From contig JAJXWP010000005.1 of the NCBI GenBank assembly GCA_021781575.1, forward strand, positions 84,205-148,204: a DNA stretch of 64,000 bases. Reading direction: 5' to 3'. Positions 1 to 9,031 of the stretch are shown here, in pieces. The notes under the pieces were generated by a model, which saw only the letters and a program-made list of their open reading frames with translations, had not been told where the DNA came from and did no database searches. The stretch's first letter is position 1, and each line of letters starts with the position of its first letter. A program made the translations under genes and the position numbers. Source of the DNA: Pseudomonadota bacterium. GTDB lineage: Bacteria; Pseudomonadota; Alphaproteobacteria; Rhodospirillales; Magnetospirillaceae.

Positions 1-164
1 GCCACGAGGGCGAAGACCACCTTGGCCTGGTCGCGCCGATCTTCGGCATGAAAAGCCTGGGCGCTGGGCGTCGCCAAGTCGGGCAGTGCCGATCCGGGAT
101 AGATCAGGTACCGTTCCCGTAGGGTGACCGGACTCCCCACCCCTTTCTGCTGCTCATTGGCCAT
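1..164 (-). CDS. N-terminal part of an unidentified protein (runs off the window)
   Basis: A reading frame starts at ATG 164-162 and is open to the window edge, giving 54 residues that begin MANEQQKGVGSPVTLRERYL. It lies downstream of purA on the same strand, about 70 bases after the purA stop. The composition looks like real coding sequence rather than a shadow frame, but I cannot name the family from this fragment. The upstream ribosome-binding site is weak (a short purine run about 8 bases before the ATG). The start is inferred from frame and composition only. Confidence 0.55.
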   Translation of the reverse strand, partial: MANEQQKGVGSPVTLRERYLIYPGSALPDLATPSAQAFHAEDRRDQAKVVFALV

Positions 165-232
165 CCGCGTCGGTCCCTGCGCCCCCCACCGGGGAATTTA
201 CGCGGTGGAGCAGCCGGACTCAAGGAGAGCTC

Positions 233-1522
233 TCAGTCGGCGAACGGATCGTGGACGAGGATGGTGTCTTCCCGTTCGGGGCTGGTCGACAACAAGGCCA
301 CCGGCGCTTCGATCAATTCTTCGATGCGGCGGACGTATTTGATCGCCGCCGCCGGAAGCTGAACCCAGGAGCGGGCGCCGTGCGTGCTTTCCTGCCAGCC
401 TTCGATGGTCTCGTAGATCGGCTCGACCTGAGACTGGCGCGCCATTGACGCCGGCAGGTGATGCAGCACCTGGTCGCCGCACCGGTAACCGGTGCAGATC
501 TTCAGCTCATCGAGGCCATCCAGCACGTCCAGCTTGGTCAGGGCGATGCCGTTGATTCCGCCGACCTTCATCGCCTGGCGCACGAGGACCGCGTCGAACC
601 AGCCGCAGCGCCGGCGGCGGCCGGTCACCGTGCCAAACTCATGGCCACGGTCGCCGATCAGGTTGCCGATCTCATTGTTCAGTTCGGTGGGAAACGGCCC
701 CGAGCCGACGCGGGTCGTATAGGCCTTGCAGATGCCGAGCACATACCCGACCTGTCCGGGCCCGACGCCGGAACCCGAGGCGGCCTGCCCCGACACGGTG
801 TTGGACGAGGTAACGAAGGGATAGGTTCCATGATCGACATCGAGCATGGCGCCTTGCGCTCCTTCGTAGAGAATGCGCCGCCCGGCCCGCCGGACCTCGT
901 CGAGGCGCTCCCACACCACATCGGCGTAGGGCAGGATACGCGGGGCGATCTCTTTCAGTTGGGTGAGCAGGTCGCCACCTTCGACCTCGGCCATGCCCAA
1001 GCCGCGCAGCAGCGCGTTGTGATGGGCCAACAGGCGCTCGATCTTCATCTCCAGCACGCTGTCGTCGGCCAGATCGCAGACACGGATGGCACGCCGGGCC
1101 ACCTTGTCTTCGTAGGCGGGGCCGATACCGCGCCCGGTGGTGCCGATCTTGGCGCTGCCGCTGGCTTCCTCCCTGGCCCGGTCGATATGTCCGTGCAGCG
1201 GCAGGATCAGCACCGCATTCTCGGCCAGTTTGAGAATGTCGGGTGTAATGTTCACCCCCAGGCTGCCGATGCGCTCGATCTCCGCCAGCAACGCCCAGGG
1301 ATCGACGACAACGCCGTTGCCGATGATCGACAGCTTCCCGCGCACCACGCCCGAGGGCAGCAGCGACAGCTTGTAGGTGACGCCGTTGACCACAAGCGTA
1401 TGGCCGGCATTGTGGCCGCCCTGGAAGCGCACCACCACGTCGGCGCGCTCGCTCAGCCAATCGACGACCTTGCCCTTGCCCTCGTCGCCCCACTGGGCTC
1501 CGACAACCGCGACATTCGCCAT
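233..1522 (-). CDS. purA: Adenylosuccinate synthetase
   Basis: Cytosolic enzyme joining IMP and aspartate with GTP to make adenylosuccinate, the first committed step to AMP. The 429 residues match the usual family length. The N-terminal GDEGKGK loop is at residues 12-18, with catalytic Asp13, and the GGHNAGHT motif has His41, numbered as in the E. coli enzyme. The ATG at 1522 has a GGGGAG ribosome-binding site about 9 bases upstream. It follows hisZ by 14 bases on the same strand, so the two are probably cotranscribed. purB, the next enzyme, is far away at 46563. Confidence 0.97.
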   Translation of the reverse strand: MANVAVVGAQWGDEGKGKVVDWLSERADVVVRFQGGHNAGHTLVVNGVTYKLSLLPSGVVRGKLSIIGNGVVVDPWALLAEIERIGSLGVNITPDILKLAENAVLILPLHGHIDRAREEASGSAKIGTTGRGIGPAYEDKVARRAIRVCDLADDSVLEMKIERLLAHHNALLRGLGMAEVEGGDLLTQLKEIAPRILPYADVVWERLDEVRRAGRRILYEGAQGAMLDVDHGTYPFVTSSNTVSGQAASGSGVGPGQVGYVLGICKAYTTRVGSGPFPTELNNEIGNLIGDRGHEFGTVTGRRRRCGWFDAVLVRQAMKVGGINGIALTKLDVLDGLDELKICTGYRCGDQVLHHLPASMARQSQVEPIYETIEGWQESTHGARSWVQLPAAAIKYVRRIEELIEAPVALLSTSPEREDTILVHDPFAD

Positions 1523-1536
1523 AGCCAGCTACTCCC

Positions 1537-2661
1537 CTATTGCACCGCGACAGCGCGGTCGGCCACCAACATGTGGCCACATGCGAGACGCCGGGCCTCG
1601 GCCTCGACATCGATGACTTGGTCCAAGCCCGCCACGGTCACCCAGCCTTCGGCCCTAAGGCGACGCCCAATCGCGGCGGGCGTCCCCAGCGGCAGGAAGA
1701 TGCGGTTGGGAGAGGTTGGTCCCGGCAGCGCATCGATGACCGTGTCCATGAACAAGGTGGCACCGGTAGCAGCTTCGCCATGGGCGGCATAGCGACCGCC
1801 ACGCCCCAGCTCTCCCGACGCGCGACGGGAGAAGATGGTGAACGCCACCCCCGTGTGATACTCGAAACCCCGATTTTCCACCGGGTCGATGGTCAGCGTG
1901 AGAGCCGGCGCCGCATCCCGCACCAGGCGCACCACTTCGGCCAGATGCTGCCGCTCGGCGGCGGCGGCAGGCGGCAGGTCGAGTGCCGCCAGCTTGGCCA
2001 ACGCAGGCGCTGCCGGCCCGACGGCCTCAATCAACGCGCCCAGGAGGGCCGCAGCCTTGCCGCCGGTGGCCGAGACCGTCGCCACGTCCTTGTGGTCCAG
2101 AGCGTCGCGCAACCCCTCGCCCTCGCCCAAGCTGTCGACGACCAGCGGCACCAGGGTCGGCAATGTCAGGTCGACGCTGACCTCCTCGACCCCCAACTCG
2201 ACCAGGGCTTGGGCGGCCAGCAGAACCACCTCGGCATCGGCAGCCGGGCCGGCGGCGCCGATCAGCTCGATGCCCGCCTGGCCAAACTGGCGTTCGGGCC
2301 GAAGCTGGCTGCCTTTCACCCGCAGCACTTGGCCGGCATAGGACAGGCGCAACGGTCTGGGCGCGTTGGCCAGGCGCGTGGTGGCGATGCGCGCCGCCTG
2401 AAGAGTCATGTCGGCGCGGACCGCCATCATCCGCTGGGTAACCGGGTCCATTACCCGGAACGTATGTTTCGCCATGGCGGCACCGGCGCCGCCCAGCAGG
2501 CTTTCTTCGAATTCGATCAGCGGCGGCTTGACCCGGTCGTAGCCCTGAGCGGCGAACGCCGCCATCAGGCGCGCGACCACGTCCGCCTCATAGGCGGCGT
2601 GCGGTGGCAGGATATCGCGAAGGCCAGCAGGCAGCAGCGCGCGGTCGGCAAAGTCGGTCAT
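1537..2661 (-). CDS. hisZ: ATP phosphoribosyltransferase regulatory subunit
   Basis: HisZ is a class II histidyl-tRNA synthetase paralogue. It pairs with short-form HisG to make the first enzyme of histidine synthesis and carries its allosteric control. The 374-residue protein opens with LPAGLRDILPP and carries the aaRS-like motif 2 region VRADMTLQAARIA near residue 83. It is shorter than a true HisRS and lacks an anticodon-binding domain. purA follows 14 bases downstream; this hisZ-purA pairing is common in alphaproteobacteria. No hisG lies in the window. Confidence 0.93.
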   Translation of the reverse strand: MTDFADRALLPAGLRDILPPHAAYEADVVARLMAAFAAQGYDRVKPPLIEFEESLLGGAGAAMAKHTFRVMDPVTQRMMAVRADMTLQAARIATTRLANAPRPLRLSYAGQVLRVKGSQLRPERQFGQAGIELIGAAGPAADAEVVLLAAQALVELGVEEVSVDLTLPTLVPLVVDSLGEGEGLRDALDHKDVATVSATGGKAAALLGALIEAVGPAAPALAKLAALDLPPAAAAERQHLAEVVRLVRDAAPALTLTIDPVENRGFEYHTGVAFTIFSRRASGELGRGGRYAAHGEAATGATLFMDTVIDALPGPTSPNRIFLPLGTPAAIGRRLRAEGWVTVAGLDQVIDVEAEARRLACGHMLVADRAVAVQ

Positions 2662-2760
2662 GTGAAAGTCGTCGAGTCACGCGAACCGGGAGAATGCCCG
2701 GCGCACAAAGGCCTCCCCGTTTACCCCGATTACCGGCTCCCGGCAATCGGAAAAGACGGG

Positions 2761-4170
2761 TCAGTTCGTTGCCGGACCGCGCAGGATCAGCTCGTCGAGG
2801 TATCGCATCACACCCTTCGACGCCTCCGCGGCCAACTGGACCTCGCCCACCGCGCCGTCCACGTCACCCAATCGGTAGAGCCGAGCCGCCTCGATGCCAT
2901 GAGCATGGACATCGCGGTGGGGGGGGTCCAGCAGGGAGAATGCCCGGTGGCCACGCACCCCCTGCTCCGCGACGGCGTCATACCATTTGCCCAACCGGCA
3001 GGTATGGTGGTCAGACAGTTCGGCAGGGTCGAGCCTGGTCTTGCCAACCAGCATTTCCGCCAGATTTTTGCGCCACGCCATGTGGTCGCATTTGGCCAGG
3101 TAAAGCGTCAGATCCTTCAGTTCCATGCCGGTCAGATCCGACATCGCCGCTCGAACCAGCGGCTCGGCCCGGTCGATCAGGTCGATGACGGTATTGATCG
3201 CCGCGACATTGTTCTCGGTCATGTGGGCAATCGCCCCGATCGCCTCGGCAACTTCCTGCGAAGCACCGGCCTGCTGGGTCAAAATGGCCGAAATGTCCTG
3301 CATCCGACCGCTCAAGGAGTCGATCTGGGCGCCCAACTCGCGCATGCCTTGACCGTTTTCTGCGATCACCGACCGCCCTTCCTCGACGGCCGCCGCGCCG
3401 TCCTGCATAGAAGCGACGATTGTCCCCATCTCGGTCCGCAGATGCTCGATACGAGCCCGGATGTCCACCGTCGCCTTGGCGGTCTGATTGGCCAGATGTT
3501 TGACCTCGTTGGCGACAACGGCAAATCCTTTGCCCGCCTCGCCGGCGCGCGCCGCCTCGATGGTGGCGTTCAAGGCCAGCAGGTTGGTCTGCGTGGCGAT
3601 CGCTTCGATCTGGTTGACGATGTCGCCGATCTGGGCGGAAGCCTGGGACAGATTGGCCACCCGATGGGCCGCGCCATCGACCGCCTGGGCGATATTCTCC
3701 ATGCTGGACACTGCCTGGTCGGCCGCCCGCTGCCCCACGCCGGCAAGCCGCTGGGCCGATTGGGCGGCATCTGACGCAGCCCCGGCATTGCGGGAGATTT
3801 CGTGTACCGAGCTGACCAGTTCCTCTGTCGCCGCGGCGATCGCCTGAGCCCTTCGGTCGACTTCCGTCACCTCGCGCATCATCTCCGCCGCCGCGGTGAC
3901 CGCTTCGGTGGACTGGACAGAGGTCTCGACGACCCTGCCGGCCTCTGCCAGGCCGCGCTCGTGCAGGCTGTCGGCCAACTGGCGCAGTTTTCGCGAAATG
4001 GGGCAGTCGCCCGCGGGAATCGAGAGGTATTTGCCCGCCGCAAGCAGGTCCAGGGATCGGAGAATCTGGTCCGTCCGCAATCCCGTTTCGTCGGCGTTGG
4101 CCGCTTCGCATATGGCCGGTTGAGCCGGCGCGAGCCTCCGGAAGCTGAACATTTCCCCGTCCTGTCCCAA
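2761..4170 (-). CDS. Soluble methyl-accepting chemotaxis protein with C-terminal zinc-binding CZB domain
   Basis: A 469-residue chemoreceptor with no membrane segment, so it is predicted cytosolic. The signalling hairpin is at about residues 190-230 ([15 protein letters not shown]). The C-terminal part, about 353-440, is a CZB domain with the expected zinc ligands: His363, Cys391 in CRLGKWY, His418 and His422. CZB domains are known to bind zinc and to sense zinc or oxidants such as hypochlorous acid. No che genes are adjacent, so this is an orphan receptor. It lies between hisZ and serA on the same strand but downstream of the serA terminator. Confidence 0.93.
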   Translation of the reverse strand: MGQDGEMFSFRRLAPAQPAICEAANADETGLRTDQILRSLDLLAAGKYLSIPAGDCPISRKLRQLADSLHERGLAEAGRVVETSVQSTEAVTAAAEMMREVTEVDRRAQAIAAATEELVSSVHEISRNAGAASDAAQSAQRLAGVGQRAADQAVSSMENIAQAVDGAAHRVANLSQASAQIGDIVNQIEAIATQTNLLALNATIEAARAGEAGKGFAVVANEVKHLANQTAKATVDIRARIEHLRTEMGTIVASMQDGAAAVEEGRSVIAENGQGMRELGAQIDSLSGRMQDISAILTQQAGASQEVAEAIGAIAHMTENNVAAINTVIDLIDRAEPLVRAAMSDLTGMELKDLTLYLAKCDHMAWRKNLAEMLVGKTRLDPAELSDHHTCRLGKWYDAVAEQGVRGHRAFSLLDPPHRDVHAHGIEAARLYRLGDVDGAVGEVQLAAEASKGVMRYLDELILRGPATN

Positions 4171-4215
4171 CCTCTATTGATCAGGCCTTAAGGGAAACTT
4201 CGCCTTGTTTCAATT

Positions 4216-4251
4216 AAAAACCGTGAAGCCCCATTAATTAGGACTTCACGG
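4216..4251 (-). terminator. Rho-independent terminator after serA
   Basis: A perfect 8-base inverted repeat (CCGTGAAG at 4221-4228, CTTCACGG at 4244-4251) has a loop that can extend the stem by about three pairs. On the minus strand it is followed by five U residues and an AU-rich tail. It sits 43 bases after the serA stop and 45 bases before the chemoreceptor start, so it closes the serC-serA unit. Confidence 0.85.
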
Positions 4252-4294
4252 CCCTTCGATATTACTATTGCAATAAACCTACCGTTGCACGGAA

Positions 4295-5872
4295 CTAAAA
4301 CCGCAATGCTTTTGCTTGTACGACATTCGGAATTGCCCGCACCTTGTCCAACAACGCCTCGGTCAATGGCTGGTCGACGCGGATCAGGGCGATGGCGTTA
4401 CCCCCGGCCTCGGAGCGCCCCAGGTGGAAGGTGGCGATATTCACCCCGGCCTCGCCCAGGGTGGTACCCAGGCGGCCGATGAAGCCTGGTTTGTCGTTGT
4501 TGGTGACGTAAAGCATGTTGGGGCCGAGTTCGGCCTCGATCGGGATCTCCTTGATGGCGACGATCCGCGGCTTGTCGCCGCCGAACAACGTTCCGGCAAC
4601 ACTGCGGGAACGCTGGTCGGTGGTCACCGTCAAGGTAATCAGCGTGTGGTAATCGCCGCATTTCTCATTCTTCGTTTCGGTGATCGCGATTTCGCGATCC
4701 TTGGCGATGACCGGCGCGTTGACCATGTTGACCGTTTCGACGAAGGGCTTCAACAGCCCTTCCAGCAGGAGCGCCGTCAGCGGCTTGGTATTCAGTTCCG
4801 CCACCTGCCCCTCATAGGCCACCGACACCGCCTTCAAGCCGTGCTCGGTGATCTGCCCGGCGAAGCTGCCCAGTTGGTGGGCCAAGGTCATGTAGGGCCT
4901 CAGCTTGGGCGCATCCTCGGCCGACACCGAGGGAATATTGAGGGCATTGGTCACCGCGCCGGTCAACAGATAGTCGGACATCTGCTCGGCCACCTGCAGG
5001 GCCACGTTCTCTTGAGCTTCCGTCGTCGAAGCGCCGAGATGGGGCGTGCAGATCACCTTGTCCGAGCCGAACAGGATATTCGCCTTGGCCGGTTCCTCGG
5101 CAAATACGTCGAACGCCGCGCCGGCCACCTGACCTGCATCGATGGCCGCCTTCAGGTCGGCCTCGTTGACCAATCCGCCGCGGGCGCAGTTGATGATGCG
5201 CACACCCTTCCTGGTCTTGGCCAAGGCCTTGGCGTCGATCAGATTGCGGGTGGCTTCGGTGAGCGGTGTGTGCAGAGTGATGAAATCAGCCCGGGTCAGC
5301 AGTTCGTCCAGTTCGACCTTTTCGATTCCCAGATCCTTGGCCCGTTCCTGCGACAGGAAAGGATCGTAGGCGATCACCTTCATGTGCAAACCGATCGCCC
5401 GGTCAGCGACGATGGAGCCGATATTGCCGCAGCCGACGACCCCCAGGGTCTTGTTGGTCAGCTCGACCCCCATGAATTTCGATTTTTCCCATTTGCCGGC
5501 ATGGGTCGAGGCATTGGCCTGGGCAATATCACGGGCCAGGGCGAACATCAGGGCGATGGCGTGCTCGGCGGTGGTGATGGAGTTGCCGAACGGCGTGTTC
5601 ATCACCACGACGCCGCGCGCCGTGGCCGCCGGTACGTCCACGTTGTCAACCCCGATGCCGGCACGGCCGACCACTTTAAGGTTGGTGGCGGCGGCGAGGA
5701 TCTCGGCTGTCACCTTGGTGTTGGAACGGATGGCCAAGCCGTCATAGGCGCCGACGATGGCCTTCAGTTCGTCGGGAGCAAGGCCGACCTTGACGTCGGT
5801 CTCGATGCCGCGGTCCTTGAAGATCTGGACGGCGGCGGGGCTCAACTTGTCGCTGATGAGAACTCTTGGCAT
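4295..5872 (-). CDS. serA: D-3-phosphoglycerate dehydrogenase
   Basis: First enzyme of phosphoserine-route serine synthesis, oxidising 3-phosphoglycerate with NAD. The 525 residues match the long (type I) form. An N-terminal catalytic and nucleotide-binding half carries GRAGIGVDNVD and the Rossmann motif GVVGCGNIGS near residue 145, and HLGAST marks the catalytic His region. An intervening domain and a C-terminal ACT domain (NDKPGFIGRLGTTLG, about 450-525) follow, usually the site of serine feedback. It lies directly downstream of serC, the next enzyme, across a 92-base gap that holds a palindromic repeat. Confidence 0.97.
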   Translation of the reverse strand: MPRVLISDKLSPAAVQIFKDRGIETDVKVGLAPDELKAIVGAYDGLAIRSNTKVTAEILAAATNLKVVGRAGIGVDNVDVPAATARGVVVMNTPFGNSITTAEHAIALMFALARDIAQANASTHAGKWEKSKFMGVELTNKTLGVVGCGNIGSIVADRAIGLHMKVIAYDPFLSQERAKDLGIEKVELDELLTRADFITLHTPLTEATRNLIDAKALAKTRKGVRIINCARGGLVNEADLKAAIDAGQVAGAAFDVFAEEPAKANILFGSDKVICTPHLGASTTEAQENVALQVAEQMSDYLLTGAVTNALNIPSVSAEDAPKLRPYMTLAHQLGSFAGQITEHGLKAVSVAYEGQVAELNTKPLTALLLEGLLKPFVETVNMVNAPVIAKDREIAITETKNEKCGDYHTLITLTVTTDQRSRSVAGTLFGGDKPRIVAIKEIPIEAELGPNMLYVTNNDKPGFIGRLGTTLGEAGVNIATFHLGRSEAGGNAIALIRVDQPLTEALLDKVRAIPNVVQAKALRF

Positions 5873-5891
5873 GTGGATATCTCCCCCGGTT

Positions 5892-5954
5892 CGTCATCCC
5901 CGCGCAAGCGGGGATCCATGGAACGGTTGGATGCCCGCCTGCGCGGGCATGACG
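5892..5954. repeat. REP-like double palindrome between serC and serA
   Basis: Two adjacent GC-rich hairpins, CCCCGCGCAAGCGGGG and GCCCGCCTGCGCGGGC, are enclosed by an outer inverted repeat (CGTCAT at the left, ATGACG at the right). This is the layout of the intergenic palindromes common in alphaproteobacterial genomes. It fills most of the serC-serA gap and would fold in the mRNA. No second copy was noticed in the window. Confidence 0.8.
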
Positions 5955-5964
5955 AACAAAAGCG

Positions 5965-7140
5965 TCAGGCTTTCGACGAGAATTCGGCCTCGACCTGGGC
6001 GAAGGCCCAGTCCAGCCACGGCGTAAGCTTTTCGATGTCGGCGGTTTCCACGGTGGCGCCGCCCCAGATGCGCAGTCCGGGAGGAGCATCGCGATAGGCG
6101 CCGATGTCCATGGCCACGCCTTCCTTCTCGAGGATAGAGGCGATCTTCTTGGCTGCCGCCGCCTGGTCATCGGGCGACAACTTGACGAAGAACGGCGCCT
6201 TGATCTTGAGGCAGATCGAGGTGCAGGAGCGGCTGGCCGGATCTTCGGCCAGGAAGGCGGCCCAACTCGACTTGGCGACCCAGGCTTCCAAGGCCTTCAA
6301 GTTGGCTTCCGAACGGCCGATCAGGGCCTTGAGGCCGCCAAGCTGCTCGGCCCAGCGCAAGGAATCGATTTGATCTTCGACCGCGATCATCGACGGAGTG
6401 TTAATGGTCTCGCCTTTGAAGATGCCGTCGATCAGCTTGCCGCCCTTGGTCATGCGAAAGATCTTCGGCAGCGGCCACGCCGGCTTGTAATTCTCCAGCC
6501 GCGCCACGGCGCGGGGGCTCAAGACCAGCATGCCGTGGGCGCCTTCGCCCCCTAGCACCTTTTGCCAGGACCAGGTGGCGACGTCGATCTTCTTCCACGG
6601 AATGTCCATGGCGAACACCGCCGACGTAGCATCGGCGATGACCAGACCCTTGCGGTCGTCGCGGATCCAATCGCCGTTGGCAACCCGCACGCCCGAGGTC
6701 GTGCCGTTCCAGGTGAATATCACATCGCGATCGAAGTCCACCTGACCGAGGTCGGGCAGCTTGCCGTACTCGGCCTTGAACACACGGACGTCGGACAGCT
6801 TCAGCTGCTTGGTGACATCGGTCACCCAACCTTCGCCGAAGCTTTCCCAGGCCAGCATATCGACACCGCGTTCGCCCAGCAGCGACCACATCGCCATCTC
6901 GACGGCCCCGGTATCGGATGCCGGCACGATGCCGATCAGGTAATCATCGGGAAGACCGAGGATGGCGCGGCTGCGGTCAAGAACCTCGGCCAGCTTGGCC
7001 TTGCCGATCTTGGCCCGATGCGACCGGCCGACAGCGGCATCGGCCAAAGCCTGAAGCGACCAGCCGGGACGCTTGGCACAGGGACCGGAAGAAAAATGGG
7101 GATTTGCCGGCCGAACCGTCGGCCGCTGGGAAACTGTCAT
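5965..7140 (-). CDS. serC: Phosphoserine aminotransferase
   Basis: PLP enzyme converting 3-phosphohydroxypyruvate to phosphoserine with glutamate; it may also act in pyridoxine synthesis. The 391 residues are of the alphaproteobacterial long type, beginning [17 protein letters not shown]. The PLP lysine lies in [13 protein letters not shown], near residue 195. The ATG at 7140 is preceded by AAGGGAGGG, but that site is part of a hairpin (see the leader entry). serA follows. Confidence 0.95.
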   Translation of the reverse strand: MTVSQRPTVRPANPHFSSGPCAKRPGWSLQALADAAVGRSHRAKIGKAKLAEVLDRSRAILGLPDDYLIGIVPASDTGAVEMAMWSLLGERGVDMLAWESFGEGWVTDVTKQLKLSDVRVFKAEYGKLPDLGQVDFDRDVIFTWNGTTSGVRVANGDWIRDDRKGLVIADATSAVFAMDIPWKKIDVATWSWQKVLGGEGAHGMLVLSPRAVARLENYKPAWPLPKIFRMTKGGKLIDGIFKGETINTPSMIAVEDQIDSLRWAEQLGGLKALIGRSEANLKALEAWVAKSSWAAFLAEDPASRSCTSICLKIKAPFFVKLSPDDQAAAAKKIASILEKEGVAMDIGAYRDAPPGLRIWGGATVETADIEKLTPWLDWAFAQVEAEFSSKA

Positions 7141-7148
7141 GGAATCAA

Positions 7149-7214
7149 CCCTCCCTTGCAGAAGGGACGCGACCCGTTGGGGGATCGTGGCCCGGCGCGA
7201 GTGTGGCAGCCGGG
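7149..7214 (-). promoter_or_regulatory. Structured serC leader with the ribosome-binding site in a hairpin
   Basis: In the 122-base gap before serC three stems can form on the transcript. CCCGGC/GCCGGG pairs 7209-7214 with 7191-7196. CGA(U)CCC/GGGUCG lies within 7170-7187, with one bulge. UCCCUU/AAGGGA pairs 7162-7167 with 7152-7157 around a 4-base CUGC loop. The last stem takes up the AAGGGA half of the AAGGGAGGG ribosome-binding site, about 9 bases before the ATG. This suggests control of serC translation. A serC leader RNA family is known in alphaproteobacteria; I could not test membership. Confidence 0.5.
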
Positions 7215-7262
7215 AGCCGGTTCGTCAATCGCCGTGGGAAACGAGTTCCCGTGGCGAGTTCA

Positions 7263-8225
7263 CTACTCCTTCAAAGCGCGCAGGACCAGATCGCGGTCGG
7301 CATTGCCGCCTGACAGGACCAGCCCGACCCGGCCGCCACGATCGGCATCGGCCAGCATGGCGGCCAGCGGTGCGGCACCGGCGCCCTCCGCCAGATTATG
7401 GGTGTCGGCCAGGTAATGCCGGATGGCGGCTAGAATGGCCTCGTCGGTCACCGTCACCACCGCATCGGCACCGGCGGCGATGACGCCCACGGCGACCGGA
7501 TCCGGAACACGGCAGGCCAAGCCGTCGGCCAGAGTGTTGGCGGTGGGAGTGGTCATCACGCGGCCCGCCCAGAAACTATCGGCATAGGCCGGCGCGGTGT
7601 CAGCCACCACGCCGACGATGCGGGTCGTCAGGCCCAGGGCGTCCCGCGCGGCGATCATTCCGCAAATCCCCGACCCCATGCCGATAGGCACGTAGACGGT
7701 ATCAAGCGGCGGTGCCGCCCGCAGGAATTCCAGCGCATAACTGGCCACGCCCTGCACCAGCCAGGGATGGAACGGCCGGACCAGATGCAGGCCGCCAGTC
7801 TCCGCCAATCTGGCGGCGTGTTCGGCGGCCTCCTGGAAATCATCACCGAATTCGACAAGTTCGGCGCCATGGGCGCGAATCGCCGCATTCTTTTCCGGAC
7901 TGTTCCCCAGGGGAACGACGATCACGGCACGCACGCCCGACCGCCGCGCCGCCCAGGCGATGCTCTGGCCATGGTTGCCGCGGGTCGCCGTGATGACGCC
8001 CGGCAGGTCCGGGATGGAGTCGCGCAAACGATGCAGATAGGCGATGCCGCCGCGCAGCTTGAAAGCGCCGATGGGCGTGTGGTTCTCGTGCTTGACCCAG
8101 ACCTCGCAGCCGGCTCGTTCGCTCAACAGCGGCCAGACGTATTGCGGCGTCGGCGCCATCGCCTGGTAGACAAGACGGGCCGCCGCCTCGATCTCGCCAA
8201 GCAGGGCGGAAGCGCCACCACTCAT
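7263..8225 (-). CDS. Threonine/serine dehydratase family PLP enzyme
   Basis: A fold-type II PLP enzyme of 320 residues, the length of catabolic, ACT-free threonine dehydratases. The Schiff-base lysine is in HTPIGAFKLRGG, near residue 57, and a glycine-rich phosphate-binding loop (GMGSGICGMIAARD) lies near residue 185. The expected reaction is deamination of threonine or serine to a 2-oxoacid; the exact substrate cannot be read from sequence. Its start overlaps the thiD stop by 4 bases, and serC lies 122 bases downstream. Confidence 0.85.
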   Translation of the reverse strand: MSGGASALLGEIEAAARLVYQAMAPTPQYVWPLLSERAGCEVWVKHENHTPIGAFKLRGGIAYLHRLRDSIPDLPGVITATRGNHGQSIAWAARRSGVRAVIVVPLGNSPEKNAAIRAHGAELVEFGDDFQEAAEHAARLAETGGLHLVRPFHPWLVQGVASYALEFLRAAPPLDTVYVPIGMGSGICGMIAARDALGLTTRIVGVVADTAPAYADSFWAGRVMTTPTANTLADGLACRVPDPVAVGVIAAGADAVVTVTDEAILAAIRHYLADTHNLAEGAGAAPLAAMLADADRGGRVGLVLSGGNADRDLVLRALKE

Positions 8226-9031
8226 CGCTCGACCTCGAACGGCTGCACCGTATGGGCATGGTTCAGCGGCCCGTGGCCGTGGCCATAGCCGGGAGCGGTG
8301 GAGATGGCCAGCATCACATAGTGCCGCGCCCGCGCCACCGCGTCCTGCAGCGACAGTTTCTGGGCCAGGCCCGTGGCGATCGCCGATGCCAGGGTGCAGC
8401 CGGTGCCGTGGGTACTGGTGCTGTCGATGCGGACGCTCTCGAACAATCGGACCCCGTCGGCGGCAACCAAGACGTCGACGAGGCGCGAGCCGTCCATATG
8501 GCCTCCCTTGACCAGCACGGCGGCCGGCCCGAGGGCGCAGAGGCGCCTGCCGGCTTCCACCATGCCGCCAACGTCGGTGATGGACAAGCCGGTCAGCGCT
8601 TCCGCTTCGGGAATGTTGGGGGTGACCACGGCGGCACGGCGGATCAGCTTGGTCATGAGGGCCTGGTGGGCAGCGTCATCGAGCAGCTTATGGCCGCCCT
8701 TGGCCACCATGACGGGGTCGACCACCAGCGGCACGCCGGGCGCGTGTGCATCGAGCGTCGCATCAATGGCGTCGATCACCTCGGCCTTGCTCAGCATGCC
8801 GGTCTTCACCGCATCGGCACCTATGTCATCCAGAACCAGAGCCATCTGCTGCTCGATGAACACCGGCGGGATGTCGAAGATGCCGAACACACCACGGGTG
8901 TTCTGCGCCGTCAGCGCGGTGATGGCGCTGGCGGCATAGCCGCCCAGCGCGGTGACCGTCTTGATGTCGGCCTGGATGCCGGCACCACCCCCCGAGTCGG
9001 AGCCGGCAACGATGAGGACACGACCCCGCAC
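8222..9031 (-). CDS. thiD: Hydroxymethylpyrimidine/phosphomethylpyrimidine kinase
   Basis: Ribokinase-fold enzyme phosphorylating HMP and HMP-P for thiamine synthesis. Its 269 residues carry the N-terminal GSDSGGGAGIQADIKT motif and a C-terminal GTGCTLASAIATGLA anion-hole motif. The start is GTG, sharing one base with the glmM stop (TAGTG), so translation is probably coupled. The product joins the thiazole unit through ThiE, whose gene is at 52454. No TPP riboswitch was seen. Confidence 0.95.
   Translation of the reverse strand: MRGRVLIVAGSDSGGGAGIQADIKTVTALGGYAASAITALTAQNTRGVFGIFDIPPVFIEQQMALVLDDIGADAVKTGMLSKAEVIDAIDATLDAHAPGVPLVVDPVMVAKGGHKLLDDAAHQALMTKLIRRAAVVTPNIPEAEALTGLSITDVGGMVEAGRRLCALGPAAVLVKGGHMDGSRLVDVLVAADGVRLFESVRIDSTSTHGTGCTLASAIATGLAQKLSLQDAVARARHYVMLAISTAPGYGHGHGPLNHAHTVQPFEVER

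Noticed and set aside
2662..2760. Terminator after the chemoreceptor or promoter of hisZ
   Set aside because: Only imperfect short complementarity was seen and no U-tract, so neither could be placed with confidence.
458..3774. Long plus-strand open frames (444 and 744 codons) opposite purA, hisZ and the chemoreceptor
   Set aside because: They lie antisense to secure genes. In high-GC DNA, such frames arise from third-position bias. Their translations are low-complexity and match no family.
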